DNA from: Hofstenia miamia
Taxonomy: Eukaryota > Xenacoelomorpha > Acoela
Length of the DNA stretch: 64,000 bases
NCBI GenBank assembly: GCA_004352715.1
Contig: SCFE01000014.1
Location: 2,391,913-2,455,912 of the forward strand
Direction of reading: 5' to 3'
Below, in pieces: positions 1 to 11,929 of the stretch. A program made the translations under genes and the position numbers. Numbering within the stretch: the first letter of the stretch is position 1; every line of letters starts with the position of its first letter. The notes under the pieces were generated by a model. That model did no database searches, was not told the DNA's origin, and worked only from the letters and a program-made list of their open reading frames with translations.

Positions 1-95
1 CGGGGCAAAATTATTTGAAACAAATAAGGTCTTTTAGAAACTGAACATTTATTGTATACGTTATTGAATATTTGAACTTAATGAGCAAAATGCTG

Positions 96-1408
96 TAACG
101 GGTGATCACTAAAAATCTGGATAAAGTAAAATAAGTAAAATAAGCCATAATAAAAGCAATAAATTTACAGCCAAATAAATTATTAAAAAACAATCAGTCT
201 AAAAGGAACCACGTGATACAGTATTATCGATTAATTGGATATAATTTCTAATATGAATAATCTCAATGAGGAGCAAAAGCGTGAGATGATCGTTGAGTTT
301 TATGCAAACCATCCCGAAATGAAAGAGTCAGATTGTGGAACATTTTACCTCCATGGGTATTTCTCGCTCCACAATATACAGTATTACTCAAAACTATGAC
401 AATTCAGGAAGCACTGAGAGAAAACCTGTTCTGGTCGGCCTTCGAAGCACATGAATGATGCTACAAAATCAAAGATTGTTAAAGTTGTAACCCGAGCAAA
501 TGGTCCATCTCAAGAGACTTGGCTCAAAAATATGGGATTTCTCAACCTTACGTCAATAAAATCTTGCAGGAGAATGGTATTAAAGCATTTAAGACAACAA
601 AGGTTCCTTATTCAACAGAGACACAAAAAAACAAGTTCAAAGAATTGACCGACGCTACTGACAATTGTGCAATTCGCCAGAAGAAATTAGCATTGTAATG
701 GATGATGAGTCATATTTCTATTTAAGTCATCCAAAAATTAGCAGAAATCAGTATTATTATGCTAGAGAACGAGGTGATGCACCTACATGTTCAAAATATA
801 TCGAAACATAGAAATTTGAGGAAACGGTACTGGTTTGGATTGACATCAGTGATAAAGGGATTTCTAAACCCTATTTGGTACCATCTAGGCAAGCAGCAAC
901 TAAAAAGGCTTATATCGAGAAATGTATAAACAGGAAACTGGTACCATTTCTGAATGACCATCATAGTGACAAAAACTATTTATTTTGGCCAGATTTGGCT
1001 TCGGCACACTATGCCAAATTGACAATTGAGACCGTTGAGGAGATGGATATCAATTTTGTATTCAAAGAATTCAACCCACCAGCTGTTCCTCAATTGAGAC
1101 CCATAGAAAACTTTTGGGGGATACTTAAGGGTCATGTGTACAAAGATAATTGCCATACAGACAATTTGGAATATTTTAAGTCGCTCTTTGACGAAAGTGG
1201 ATTTCACTGTTGTACATGGCATGATGGCTGACGTGAAAAGAAAACATGGGAGAGCAAGAAGAAATGGACTTGACACTACTTTTGGATAAACATTTGTAAT
1301 TAAATATTAATGTTCTTTACTTTTGGCCAAATTACTGTTAATAAATATATTCTGATTTGTTGCTTTATTTATTTGAATTTTGTCCAGGTTTTTAGTGATC
1401 ACTTGTTA
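96..1408 (+). mobile_element. Complete Tc1/mariner-type element (DD37E), inactive
   Basis: Ends are inverted copies: the left end reads inward GTGATCACTAAAAA(T)CTGGA from about 102, and the right end (1377-1403) is its reverse complement with about three changes. Each end is flanked by TA (96-97 and 1407-1408), the target duplication expected of the Tc1/mariner superfamily. The 1.31-kb length and a single transposase-like reading between the ends fit an autonomous element that has decayed. The terminal match and TA duplication are seen directly; the superfamily assignment follows from them and from the encoded protein. Confidence 0.9.
253..1231 (+). pseudogene. Tc1/mariner DD37E transposase, broken
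   Basis: This is a remnant of the cut-and-paste transposase that would bind the inverted ends and move the element. The N-terminal reading starts at ATG 253 and is soon shifted. Pieces of a paired-like helix-turn-helix region with a GRP-type linker (about 430-440) are spread over frames. From about 695 the catalytic domain reads in one frame: MDDESYF carries the first aspartate (about 701-706), WPDLASAH the second (codon 992-994), and RPIENFWG the catalytic glutamate (codon 1106-1108). Exactly 37 codons separate the second D and the E, so the signature is DD37E. A TAG at 809-811 and at least two upstream frameshifts inactivate it; the longest open piece is 875-1231. DD37E transposases are known mainly from mosquitoes and some other animals; the precise family is not resolved here. 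Confidence 0.88.
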
Positions 1409-1556
1409 AATTAACACTACTCATGTATTCAATATTGATAGAAATGATAAAAATGTTTGCACACAAAAACGCCAAGGATAATTCAATATTTAATACTTCA
1501 AACACAAATAATCAATTTCCAAAAGTAATCAGTCATTTCAAGTATTTTTGCCACTA

Positions 1557-1560
<4 letters not shown>

Positions 1561-1590
<30 letters not shown>

Positions 1591-1845
1591 NNNNNNNNNN
1601 NNNNNNNNNNNNNNNNNNNNNNNNNNNNNNNNNNNNNNNNNNNNNNNNNNNNNNNNNNNNNNNNNNNNNNNNNNNNNNNNNNNNNNNNNNNNNNNNNNNN
1701 NNNNNNNNNNNNNNNNNNNNNNNNNNNNNNNNNNNNNNNNNNNNNNNNNNNNNNNNNNNNNNNNNNNNNNNNNNNNNNNNNNNNNNNNNNNNNNNNNNNN
1801 NNNNNNNNNNNNNNNNNNNNNNNNNNNNNNNNNNNNNNNNNNNNN

Positions 1846-1878
<33 letters not shown>

Positions 1879-1897
1879 TTATATATATATATATATT
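1561..1897. repeat. (TA)n microsatellite with assembly gap
   Basis: Pure TA runs at 1561-1590 and 1846-1897 bracket an N-run at 1591-1845. Apparent open frames of alternating Tyr-Ile across it are translations of the repeat and gap, not genes. Confidence 0.95.
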
Positions 1898-1908
1898 AGA
1901 GAAAACTT

Positions 1909-4900
1909 TTCAGTAAAGTGGGGTCACTACAACATTAAAAGAAATTTATGGGTATCGGATAAGTGACATTTATAAGGCATATGAAAATACTAAGTTGATT
2001 GCAAAACATTAATTAACAGTTTCATCGCATATTCAATTGTAGTGTGCACTTCATCCACATAATTTCAATTTGTCAATTAAATTTTGAATTTTTATGTCTA
2101 TCCTGCATAGAGAAAACTAAGAAAACCGACATAATTGCTTATATAGTCTAAAGTGTCGCCACTCAATTTAAACGTATGAATTACTCTTTTTACATAGTCC
2201 TTACAGGCAAAGTTGATTTTTAAATAAGCTCCTAATCCCTAGGTCTGTTAGGAGTGCTAAGCAGTTGTAATAGATTGTATTAGAACCATATTTACCAGAT
2301 TGAAACAATATATCATTATGTAAAGTAATCATTATAGTAGGCCTATTACTTTGATAATTTTTCTGATTGTTGCATCACAATGACATACATTGGATTAATT
2401 AGAACCCACTCTAAGCAGATACGAAGCCAGTATTTTGAATTTGGTGGGCAAAGGGACAGGTTAACTTCGTAATTCATGTTGATATCCATATGATCCATTT
2501 GCATTGGAAGGCGCTCCGATTGTGGTACTATAGTTTGGTGCCCCCTCTGACTATAACCCTGATCCTAAGGCAAGTAAAATTATATACGAGACTATGAACT
2601 ATGATTTATTTTTATTGAAATTGAATCAGTTATGTGTTGAACATCTTAGAAATGAATTTTTAACTAAGAATTGTCAGTAGACAGTCAATCTTGTTCACTC
2701 GTTTGTGTGGGTGTCGAGAAGAATTCAGTAATTAACATCTTGAATTATAGTTTAAAAAGTGTTGCCGTATCAGTGGAATTCTTAGAAGCACAATTATTAC
2801 CTATAAATGGGGGAAGTGTAATGCAGATTAGGGAAGATTATTATCAGTGCTTTCGGTGAATTGCTAAAGCAGATGAATGCATTAGCAGTCTCTCACTTAA
2901 ATATTGGTTCGAAGCGCAGAAGGCCACTTAGGCCTTGATCTAGTAATGTGATTCAATGCCATTTGGAAAATCAATAGTTTGCTAATGTTATTTACATTAT
3001 AATCATGAAATGCGTTGGATTCGCTACAGTATTATCATGTTAGACAGCATTAATTAAAGAGCAGTTGCATTGTTTTGGGTGTGTGGGGCAAGCATCCTTT
3101 CTGCAGCCCAAAACGATGGAAGGAGGTGTGTCAAGCAACGGCACGATGAGGTGGCTAAGAGACGGTTACTCTGCAATAGTTTGAAAATAAGAATCGGAAT
3201 AAAATTAAAAAATAATTAATAGTTTAGGTTTGAGTGGTGAGGATAGTATGACAAAAAATCGCATCATTTCCAGATCATCACGATGAGAAAAAAAAATTAC
3301 GGACATGGTAGGAAAAGATTATTACAATATTATGAAATTTTTTTGAAATTGTTAATGATGGCCCTTTTGGCATATACAGAAAATGTTGTCCTTATTTGAG
3401 GAGAGTACTCTTGGATTAATTTGTTTTATCAACTATAGTGTTATAATTGCCTCAGCTATGCAAACTAAGAAGGAAATCAAATTCAGTTTATACTAATTCG
3501 TATTGTGTGAAATTTCATATATTATGTGTACTAAGTTACCTCTACATCTTTAGTAAATGTACATACACTTTATTTTAGTGATGACTCTATAAATTTGGTA
3601 AATATGATAGGCCACTATATAAAATGTTCTGGGTAACTAAATTTTCAATATCGTAAATTATCATATTTTAAGTACTTTGTCAGGCCATATATGCACACTG
3701 CACACACTATCATAAAATAATACTACTAATCACATTAAGAAATCAATCATAATCAGTTCCAATTTATGAAAAGCATCAGAAAACTAAAATTCATTACTAC
3801 ATACATTGTTTCTTCCGTTCTTTCGTTTATTAAATGTTTTTTTTAAACATTCTGAATAATTCCTATAAATGTTCTTATGTATTATTTATAAAATATTCTC
3901 TGAAGCATACTTTGATTTATATATAGTACAAAAATTCATTTAAGATTCATCTACGGCTGTAGACAGTGTCTATATAATAAGAAATTAATACGATGTATGC
4001 TAATTTTTAGTGCGTATTTGTTCATGCAAAATCTTAATTCTAAGCTGATTATTACATTCAAATCATCCAGAAGCTTTTGTCCACATTTTCAAACATCTTT
4101 ATCCAAGTCTTAAGAAATTTGGAAATACTTATGTATGGGCACATCTATGTGTAAGTGTGGTAAATACTATTCGGGTCCTTGAAAGATATGAACGTGAAAG
4201 TCTTCAGTAATTTTCAATAAAATATCAGATTTTTAAAAAAACCTTCAAATTCTTCACTTAATGCTCCGAAAGTGAGCAGGTCGGAAGACTCATTGGAGCA
4301 AGAATTTACCTCTATATTTCGCTTTAACTAGATGACCGCCAAATAACCGTTCAATCACGTGATGCATTAAGGTTAAGTGTATTTTAATAATAATGTTTAT
4401 TACTATTATTATCGAAACAAATCCTTCCCCAACATCTTGGCGATATTTAATGAAGACAAAAGATACAACAAAGTGTCTTTCATGCTAATTTGTATTAATT
4501 TCCCTCATTTGTTCGCTAGATTGGGCGTTTCCAGGAAATGGAGCTATCTATCAATATATATTATTATTATTATTATGTGAATTGCATATGTTCTTTATCT
4601 TGTCATAAAGTGCCTTTGACTATCAATGATTCTTAATTTATTATTGAACGTTAATATAAGTGAACATGAATTATTGATCTACACAAAAACACAGATTGAG
4701 TATTTTATTAATGTTTCATAACAAAAAACGAGCATAAAAGCGTGCAAAGCGTTTTCCTAAATTTTGAGATCTAATAAAAATTCATTCATAAAAATACTGT
4801 TAATCTTATGCAGCCTGGTGTCTCTTTAAAAATTCAAACTGTTTTTAAACATTTGCAAAAAATTTTTCCAAGCCCACAACAGATTTGGTAATTTTGAAGC

Positions 4901-5539
4901 ATGGGCACTGTATTAGAAAATAAAATTTGTATTAAATTGTATTTCTGTGCCTAAAATACACGAAAAGTTTAACAATTTTTTTTGGGTTTTTAAATTTTTT
5001 TATAGTTATCCCCATACCGAATACTCAGGTAACCATATGACTTAAAATCCTTAAATCAACAACGAACTTTAAATGTTTTTATATAAAGAAATACCTCTCA
5101 AACGAATAAGGCGTTTAGTGATCAAAGGAAGAGGTAACCACACCTCAATGTAACAGAGCCAGCTCGCGGTTTAGGAACGAACACAGAAGAGGGGTTATTC
5201 AACTATCGGGCGGTGCTTTTAGATTGCGAACATTTTCATTAGTTTTTGAAAAATCGGCGTTTAAAAATTTTATTCAAGATAATGAAAAATTTTCTAAAAT
5301 TCTCAAGCCATGGTTAGGGATTTGCATTAAGAGAATAATTTTGAGTCCATTTAGCAAATATTAGCTACTCAATGTAATTCCTCACTCGTATTATTCCTCA
5401 TTACGCCGCCACTTAATAAAATTATGAACTTAATTTACCTATTCTAAATGAGCAATTTAATTGGCTAATTCATTACAGCAGGTACATGTGCGCTAGTTAG
5501 ACGCGAATTTGTTTTGCTTATTGTTACTTGTTAGACTAA
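1909..5539. other. AT-rich stretch without recognised gene
   Basis: Only short open frames (60-70 codons) typical of AT-rich chance occur. I see no transposase or reverse-transcriptase motif on either strand. Two less AT-rich patches stand out, at about 2430-2580 and 3060-3190. The second has an 8-bp inverted repeat (GTTTTGGG / CCCAAAAC) and an open plus-strand frame of about 40 codons that I do not recognise. Confidence 0.6.
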
Positions 5540-5547
5540 TATAAATG

Positions 5548-6617
5548 CAGGGGCGGATCTAGAAATTTTTGATGGGGGTATTGAGGCTCTTAAACTAGAT
5601 TTTTCCATAATATTTTTCACTCTACATTGGATTAAGTTTGGAATCCTCATGAATTTCTCTGCATGTTATAATAAGAATTTGAAAGTTCTTGCTGATGTTC
5701 TAGTTGGACTTTGTACTATGGCGTTTTAATTTATAGTTATATATAGATGCATCTATTTGTGACCTTGCACTAAAATTAAATGTGCTAAAATTATGCATTT
5801 TTAACAAAACAAAATATTGAAGGAGATACAGTATTACAGACATATTTTAATTTAGCAAGTAAATATAATAGCAAATACTAATTCAAATTACTCCCAGTCT
5901 CAGTTTGAAATTGAATAGTTATTCCTGGTTTCATACTGATCCTATCACATCAAGACCAGTAATGGAATAATATCTGGCGAGAGAAGGAAACATTTCTACA
6001 TAGACTATTAGGTTTACTGAGTTACTTTTAATTGGCATTGGTGGTTGTTCAATCTTTAGAATTAATTTTTTTCAGTAACATATAGCAACTACAATTTCAA
6101 ATTGCTGGAGAATACAAAAAGAGGTCTAGAATTGGGGGTATCATATCAATAATTTTGAAACTCGCAATCATTAGCAAATCAGTAATTTAAGAATTGAATG
6201 ATCTTAGCTGATTATAGAAGTTCTTGTAGAAATGAAGTTGCATTTTTGTAGGTTTAGAATCGAAACTTCTACCATGTAAAGCAACATTAAAATGAAGGAG
6301 ATTTTGAAGCCGTAATATTACTAGGTTTTTATATGAATTGTGTAGTTATTTTATACAACAAAATCTGAACAATTAATGTAAACAGCGTTCAAAATTTCAG
6401 AAATTCTTAAAAATTTGTTACAAAAATGCTAAAATGTTAAACATTTATAAAAATCAATCGTATTATGAATACATTTTGAACATCATTTGAAATATGTGAT
6501 ATAGCGAATTAATATGTTAAAACAACAATTAGCAGGAAGGGTTGCAAAAATTAACTTTCGTTTTGCTTCCTCATGAGGGGACTGCAGTCCCATATTCCCC
6601 CCTTAAATCCGCCACTG
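5548..6617. mobile_element. hAT-type non-autonomous element (MITE), 1.07 kb
   Basis: The left end is CAGGGGCGGATCTAG and the right end, reverse complemented, is CAGTGGCGGATTTAA, so the terminal inverted repeats match at 12 of 15 positions. The flanking octamers TATAAATG (5540-5547) and TATACATG (6618-6625) agree at 7 of 8 positions, as expected of a hAT 8-bp target duplication. No transposase reading frame is present, so the element must have been mobilised in trans. CAGGGGCGGA-type ends are common among invertebrate hAT MITEs. Its right end recurs at 7253-7340, but only because the whole following block is duplicated there. Confidence 0.85.
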
Positions 6618-7251
6618 TATACATGTATGTATGTATTTCATGCATTATTACGTTTACATAATTTATTTTAGTTGGCCATTGAGTAATTTATGTAAATTTT
6701 ATGCAATAGTATGTCATACATGTTCTGGGAAAAAATGAATTAAAAATGTCCAGAATAAATAATATGCCTATTTAAATTTTTTTTAAATACAGCAAATATC
6801 TTCTTAATATTATTGAATACTATTAATTTCTGAAATTTACTTAATAATTGCCAATTTTTTACTCGAGTGTATACATTAAAACAATTTTTCTATGTTTTAG
6901 CGAAGACTGAACAAGGGCACTTCCGTGGTTATAATAAAATTTACTTACGTTAATTAATCATCACTTAACGGTAATTAATCATTGAGGTCAAAGCGCAAGC
7001 CAGTAGCCAGCCTCTTTACATAATGGATGCTAATTTATCAATATAAAATGTAAGGTGATCCTATATGAGTCAATAAAGCATTGCATAAGGCAGCACAAAC
7101 ACTCAGAATATGTGTATATGTTTGCTTTAAAAAAGCAAGAACTGACAAGATCTTGAATTGATGCTAAGCATTACTGAAACTCGTAATTTTTCTGAGCAGT
7201 CCTATAAATGCAAGCAAATAGGCGCGAATTTATAAAACCTAAAATTAGAAA
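6530..7251. repeat. 722-bp direct duplication, copy 1
   Basis: The block is repeated with the same length at 7253-7974, separated by one N at 7252. I noted one base difference (CAATAG versus CCATAG in the stretch following ATTTTATG). It holds the right end of the hAT MITE plus unique flank and no gene. The single N between two nearly identical blocks points to unmerged contig ends rather than a biological tandem duplication. Confidence 0.9.
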
Positions 7252-7252
7252 N

Positions 7253-7974
7253 TAGCAGGAAGGGTTGCAAAAATTAACTTTCGTTTTGCTTCCTCATGAG
7301 GGGACTGCAGTCCCATATTCCCCCCTTAAATCCGCCACTGTATACATGTATGTATGTATTTCATGCATTATTACGTTTACATAATTTATTTTAGTTGGCC
7401 ATTGAGTAATTTATGTAAATTTTATGCCATAGTATGTCATACATGTTCTGGGAAAAAATGAATTAAAAATGTCCAGAATAAATAATATGCCTATTTAAAT
7501 TTTTTTTAAATACAGCAAATATCTTCTTAATATTATTGAATACTATTAATTTCTGAAATTTACTTAATAATTGCCAATTTTTTACTCGAGTGTATACATT
7601 AAAACAATTTTTCTATGTTTTAGCGAAGACTGAACAAGGGCACTTCCGTGGTTATAATAAAATTTACTTACGTTAATTAATCATCACTTAACGGTAATTA
7701 ATCATTGAGGTCAAAGCGCAAGCCAGTAGCCAGCCTCTTTACATAATGGATGCTAATTTATCAATATAAAATGTAAGGTGATCCTATATGAGTCAATAAA
7801 GCATTGCATAAGGCAGCACAAACACTCAGAATATGTGTATATGTTTGCTTTAAAAAAGCAAGAACTGACAAGATCTTGAATTGATGCTAAGCATTACTGA
7901 AACTCGTAATTTTTCTGAGCAGTCCTATAAATGCAAGCAAATAGGCGCGAATTTATAAAACCTAAAATTAGAAA
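7253..7974. repeat. 722-bp direct duplication, copy 2
   Basis: Second copy of the block at 6530-7251, starting immediately after the N at 7252. See copy 1; it is probably an assembly artefact. Confidence 0.9.
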
Positions 7975-9341
7975 GTAAATTATTTTATATGTTTATAAAT
8001 CATTTTTTGTTAAAATGTGGATAATTGGAATTTTACTATATTCGAATTCTGAAATTGCAAATCCTGCAAACAAACTACGTTTATAAACAATTTTTCATCA
8101 ACTCAGATCAAAGAATGAATTAAATCTTTTGCTAATGTTTTACTATATTTTTTTTACAATAATTATATTATATGCTTGAATTAGAGGGTCAGGAGCGTGG
8201 GACTAATTTTTTTCAATGGGAATGGAACTAACATGAGACTGCAGCAATAAATAAGAAAACAGACTACTACTAATAATATTTGCCAATATTATTCCGTGTG
8301 AACATGGCACCAGAAATTTTAACGAGAATGGACCAATAAAATGAAAACTCCTGCATTTCTAAAAATATTGAGTTTTGAAAACTAAAGTTAAATATTTTTC
8401 TGCAAATTCTTGCAACAGATAGCAATCTACTTCGTTAATATGTGTATCAACATTTCTTGAATTTTTACATTCAAAATTTTGAGCTAGATGCACGGTTACC
8501 AGAATTTTCTTGAATTTTGCGAATATTGTGACTTGAATAATCCAGTTTACAGTGTAATTTTCAACGATTTCCGATTGCCCACTGTAGATATTTACACATT
8601 ACATTAGAAATCTGTGTGCTAAAAATCAAATATTGCTATTATTGGTACTACAGTAACATTACAAACCAATCAAAGCTATTATTTCAGAAACAATTTTTTT
8701 CAATTGGCTTTTAATTCCGAAAAATCAAATAATTTGACAATTTCATTAAAAAGTCTCAAATACATGTTTATCGTTTTTGAGGTACCTGACATCACACCTA
8801 CTGCCTCAAATAATAGTTTCCTTAAACTGTATTGGTGAGATTTCATAAACATCCAAGAAAATTTTATAGCTGTACAATAATTTCTAATTGTTAGAAGACG
8901 AGCAGTTTTAAGTAAAAGTGGAAGAAAGTGGAATTCTAAATGCGAATATAATCTTACAACTGTTTTTAAGTTGCAGTTTTTACATATAGTACCGAATTAT
9001 AGAAGTTTCAATTCAAAATGAAGGGTGACAATTTAAAACAGTTTACTACATAAATAAACAAAAATAAACATTTTGCTGGCTAAGCTGACTATCTTTCTAC
9101 GATTGTTTCATTAACATTTTGCTTCATTTTTCAAAATGGCTAGGGGAAGCTAATTTCTCTTAATGAACACTTCAAGGGATACTGAGGTTACTTTAGCATC
9201 TCCTTGGCTAAGGGGCTGTCAAAGCGGTATATATACACAAGCAATTATATAAAATTGATTATTATGTTTGAACATAAGTTCCGAAAAGCTTAGAATAATT
9301 ATGAAATAATCCGAATGTTTCCCTTTATTTTGGTCAGTGCT

Positions 9342-9345
<4 letters not shown>
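7975..9345. other. AT-rich stretch without recognised gene
   Basis: No open frame above chance, no transposon end and no RNA gene was recognised on either strand. Confidence 0.6.

Positions 9346-9348
<3 letters not shown>

Positions 9349-9380
<32 letters not shown>
9349..9380. repeat. (TA)n microsatellite
   Basis: A TA run forms the exact left border of the 1,033-bp duplicated block at 9381-10413. A second TA run (15447-15470) sits at the same border of the other copy. Confidence 0.9.
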
Positions 9381-9383
<3 letters not shown>

Positions 9384-9479
9384 TCTAAGAGAAATATATT
9401 TTTTAAGTATGGCCATGCCACAAAAATACATAGGAAAGGCTGTTTTAATCAGTTTCCTTCAATTTCAAATTCAAATTAT

Positions 9480-9872
9480 TTAAATAGTATTTTGTAAGAC
9501 ACCTTATCAAATACTTTTGAAAAACGAAGGTAAAGGACAAAACAATCAATATTAACATCAAAGTTATCACAAATAGCAGATAAAAAGCAATTGTGAAACA
9601 GTTGATCTGTTCTCTCCAAATCTATATTGTGATTTTGATAAGTTATTAAGTTATTATTATTGATCTTTTGAAATATACTTCTTGGTGCGTAATTTATGAT
9701 GTTTACTTATCATTCTAATAAAATGGAAGACAACTTGCTTCCCCATAGAGCGAAATATATCATATTTTGAAACAATTTTAAAATGCATAGTGCAGGCACT
9801 GAATTTAAATAGTCCCCTATTAGGGATATCGCAGCCGCCACAGACTTTTAATGAGAATTTAGAAATTCTCAT
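9480..9872 (-). pseudogene. Non-LTR reverse transcriptase remnant
   Basis: Read on the minus strand, about 9570-9500 encodes a degenerate FSKVFDKVSYK motif, corresponding to the FSKAFDKV motif A region of CR1/L2/Jockey-type reverse transcriptases. Just upstream (about 9690-9600), readings resembling IFEKINNNNLITYxNHNI and a worn QxGF-ENRS block match the segment that normally precedes motif A. A 71-codon minus-strand open frame (9872-9657) overlaps the 5' part. Stops and shifts are frequent, so this is an old fragment of the replication enzyme of a non-LTR retrotransposon. An identical copy lies at 15573-15965. Confidence 0.6.
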
Positions 9873-10054
9873 TTGCTTATTAAATTGGGAATGGCATATT
9901 CAACATCCCATAGATTTCAGTGCAAAATTTTAAGTGAATGCTTCATTAAAAAAATGTGCTATTTTATAGTTTTTGGTACTTTGCGTTATCTTCACCCCCC
10001 TTCCCCAGACCACACACAAATAATTGCAAAAATATGCTAGTTAAGCGATATAAT

Positions 10055-10180
10055 AATTATGGACCTAAACCAAACCTCATCCTCAGCCTTAACATTTACT
10101 CTAACTAGAACCCTATCCCTAAACTAAGCCAACTCACACCTTGCTCCTAACCTTAACTCAAACCATGCCCCAAACAATAT
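10055..10180. repeat. Degenerate CCTAAC (telomere-like) tract
   Basis: The plus strand is rich in imperfect CCTAAAC, CCTATCC and CCTAACC units (for example around 10085-10170), a diverged form of the animal telomere motif TTAGGG read on the other strand. The same tract is present in the second block at about 16148-16273. A longer, cleaner tract on the opposite strand lies at 19396-19566. Confidence 0.6.
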
Positions 10181-10249
10181 GTAGAAGGGTTATGCAAATT
10201 TATTATTAATATTAGTAAGTTTAAATATGAATTATAAATAATTGTAATA

Positions 10250-10413
10250 TACGAGGGGAATTAAAAAAATACGCGGAATTGTTCAATTTTTTACTAGTTT
10301 ATATGTACAATGAACTTATTTCTCAACATAACTGCCGTCGCGATCGATGCACTTCTGTAAGCGGTGTTACCATCCCATTATGCCATTCTTGAAAAAATCT
10401 ACAGGCTGATTTT
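10250..10413 (-). mobile_element. Mariner (DD34D) fragment, truncated at N
   Basis: It starts with TA plus CGAGGGGAATTAAAAAAA, the same terminal inverted repeat as the element at 16343-17745, and matches it until the N at 10414. It encodes only the extreme C-terminus of the transposase. Confidence 0.85.
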
Positions 10414-10442
10414 NATATATATATATATATATACATATATAT

Positions 10443-10611
10443 TGTAGCATTCTTACCAAGTAACTGCTAATAAGGATAGAACACAAACTGTAATTTATTC
10501 AGCAATCACCACAATTTATGCAAACTAAGCTAAACAACGTTAAATAAGAACCCGTAAGAAGATACCAATCACTGTAAACAACTGAGACACTATCGTTCTC
10601 TAACTATAACA
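10443..10611 (-). repeat. Candidate short solo LTR
   Basis: On the minus strand this 169-bp segment begins TGTTATAG, ends GCTACA and contains a TGAATAAATTAC polyadenylation-type box about two thirds along, which is LTR-like. No 5-bp target duplication is visible (flanks are TA repeat and GGGAA) and no partner LTR is in the window. It could equally be unrelated unique DNA between two TA runs. Confidence 0.35.
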
Positions 10612-10647
10612 GGGAAGCAAAAGCATATATATATATATATATATATC

Positions 10648-11428
10648 TGGTGCTAAATACATATGTATATATTTGCAATTTTTGTGTATAAATAGCTTCT
10701 ACACACATTGATTTTAGCTACTAAATATTTAATAATAAATTTTGAAAATAATATTTACCCTTAAATTTAATTCGGGAACGGGTTGCGTATCTATCTGCAA
10801 CTTTTCTTGTGCCACAAAATCACCAATTCAGTCAGAATGAATAGCGACCTAAAAATCAACAATTAAGAATTAATTTCTCATGTTTTAAGCTTAAATTGAA
10901 ATCTTCTTAGTGACATGATAAACATCCATGTCAATATTTTCATAAAAATGAATTTCAATAACTCTTTGAACAATAAATTAATCTCCGCTATTCTAATTTC
11001 AACAATTTTTCCTTTAACTAATCAAAATATGTTTCCAAATTTGAGACACATCATTTGCTAACAATTTCATAATTTGGGAATCTATTGAGAAATTTTGAAC
11101 ATCTATAATATTTGAACTCCGCATGTCAGGTTTCTCTTAACTTTGGTAGTAAGAAAATTTGCTCGAGACTTTATTGATCGACAGTATTAGTCTGGCCTTT
11201 AAAAAAGAGTTTCAATCTTTTGGCTGCACAGGGCCAGGCAGAGCAGCACAGATTTCGTACTATTCTGAGCAGCTTTGCAAGTTTTGACAGATATTTTCAT
11301 GTATAATTCAAGTTTAATTATTGCATAAATGGAAGAATATGCAAAACATTATGCAGATTATGGTTGCTAAAATGTTTCTCCCTCTATGATTATATTTAAA
11401 AAAAATCATTTATGTATGAATATATTTG
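10648..11428. other. AT-rich stretch without recognised gene
   Basis: No recognisable coding motif or transposon end; only short AT-rich open frames. Confidence 0.55.
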
Positions 11429-11632
11429 CAAACCGTTCTTTGATTGCAAGTTGCCGAAGAAAAGGAATTACTATGTTTCATTTATATAATATTCGCTATA
11501 ACAAGAATGAATTCATTATTATGAATTTAATATTTATTTCATGATTAACAACATATCATATTATTTTTTGCATTTTGGCAAATTTTTAAATAAGGGTTTA
11601 ACTTTTATGTAGCAAATTCATTTTCATAGAAC
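11429..11632 (-). repeat. Long inverted repeat, left arm
   Basis: Its reverse complement aligns with 12369-12589 over the whole length with small indels, roughly four in five bases matching by eye. Shared landmarks include AATTTGCTACATAAA, AAATGCAAAAAATAATAT, TCATGAAATAAATATTAAATT and GAAACATAG. The arms flank about 740 bp that hold a minus-strand reverse-transcriptase remnant. Confidence 0.85.
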
Positions 11633-11657
11633 GTTTATGGTTTTGTATCAAGCACGC

Positions 11658-11689
11658 GTATATATATATACTGTATATATATATATAAA
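11658..11689. repeat. Palindromic TA-rich repeat
   Basis: Two short TA runs are joined by ACTGTATA. Confidence 0.8.
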
Positions 11690-11929
11690 TCGTGCCGATT
11701 AATGTTGCTAATTCAGCTAAAAATTTAAGGAAAATTGGGTTATAAACATATTTTTACCCACCTGTACATTGACGAGGATGTATTATTTTTAGAATTTATA
11801 TTTGGAAAAGCAACCAACAATAATGGAATTCAATCTACACAAAAGAGTTAATGAATATTTATGGTATGAAATTATTAAGGGTCTAAGTGATGTAAGAATT
11901 TGATTCCATATTCCATTTTGAGATATTTT

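Larger units (their letters stand above)
9381..10413. repeat. 1,033-bp duplicated block, copy 1
   Basis: Every stretch I compared is identical to 15474-16506 with a constant offset of 6,093 and no indels. It contains a minus-strand reverse-transcriptase remnant, a degenerate CCTAAC tract and the first 164 bp of a DD34D mariner. The block lies between a TA microsatellite and an N (10414) followed by another TA run. The mariner is cut at the N, so this copy looks like a contig end. Confidence 0.9.

Noticed and set aside
1423-1916. Open frames of 112-158 codons on both strands made of Tyr-Ile repeats and unknown residues
   Set aside because: They are translations of a (TA)n run and an N-run. 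The same applies at 20.2, 24.7-25.1, 30.7-31.7 and 45.3-45.6 kb.
2671-2859. 62-codon plus-strand frame as a small gene
   Set aside because: No start context, family or conservation visible; length is within chance for this composition.
7253-7340. A second, independent hAT MITE end at 7.3 kb
   Set aside because: It is part of the 722-bp block repeated after the single N at 7252, so not an independent insertion.
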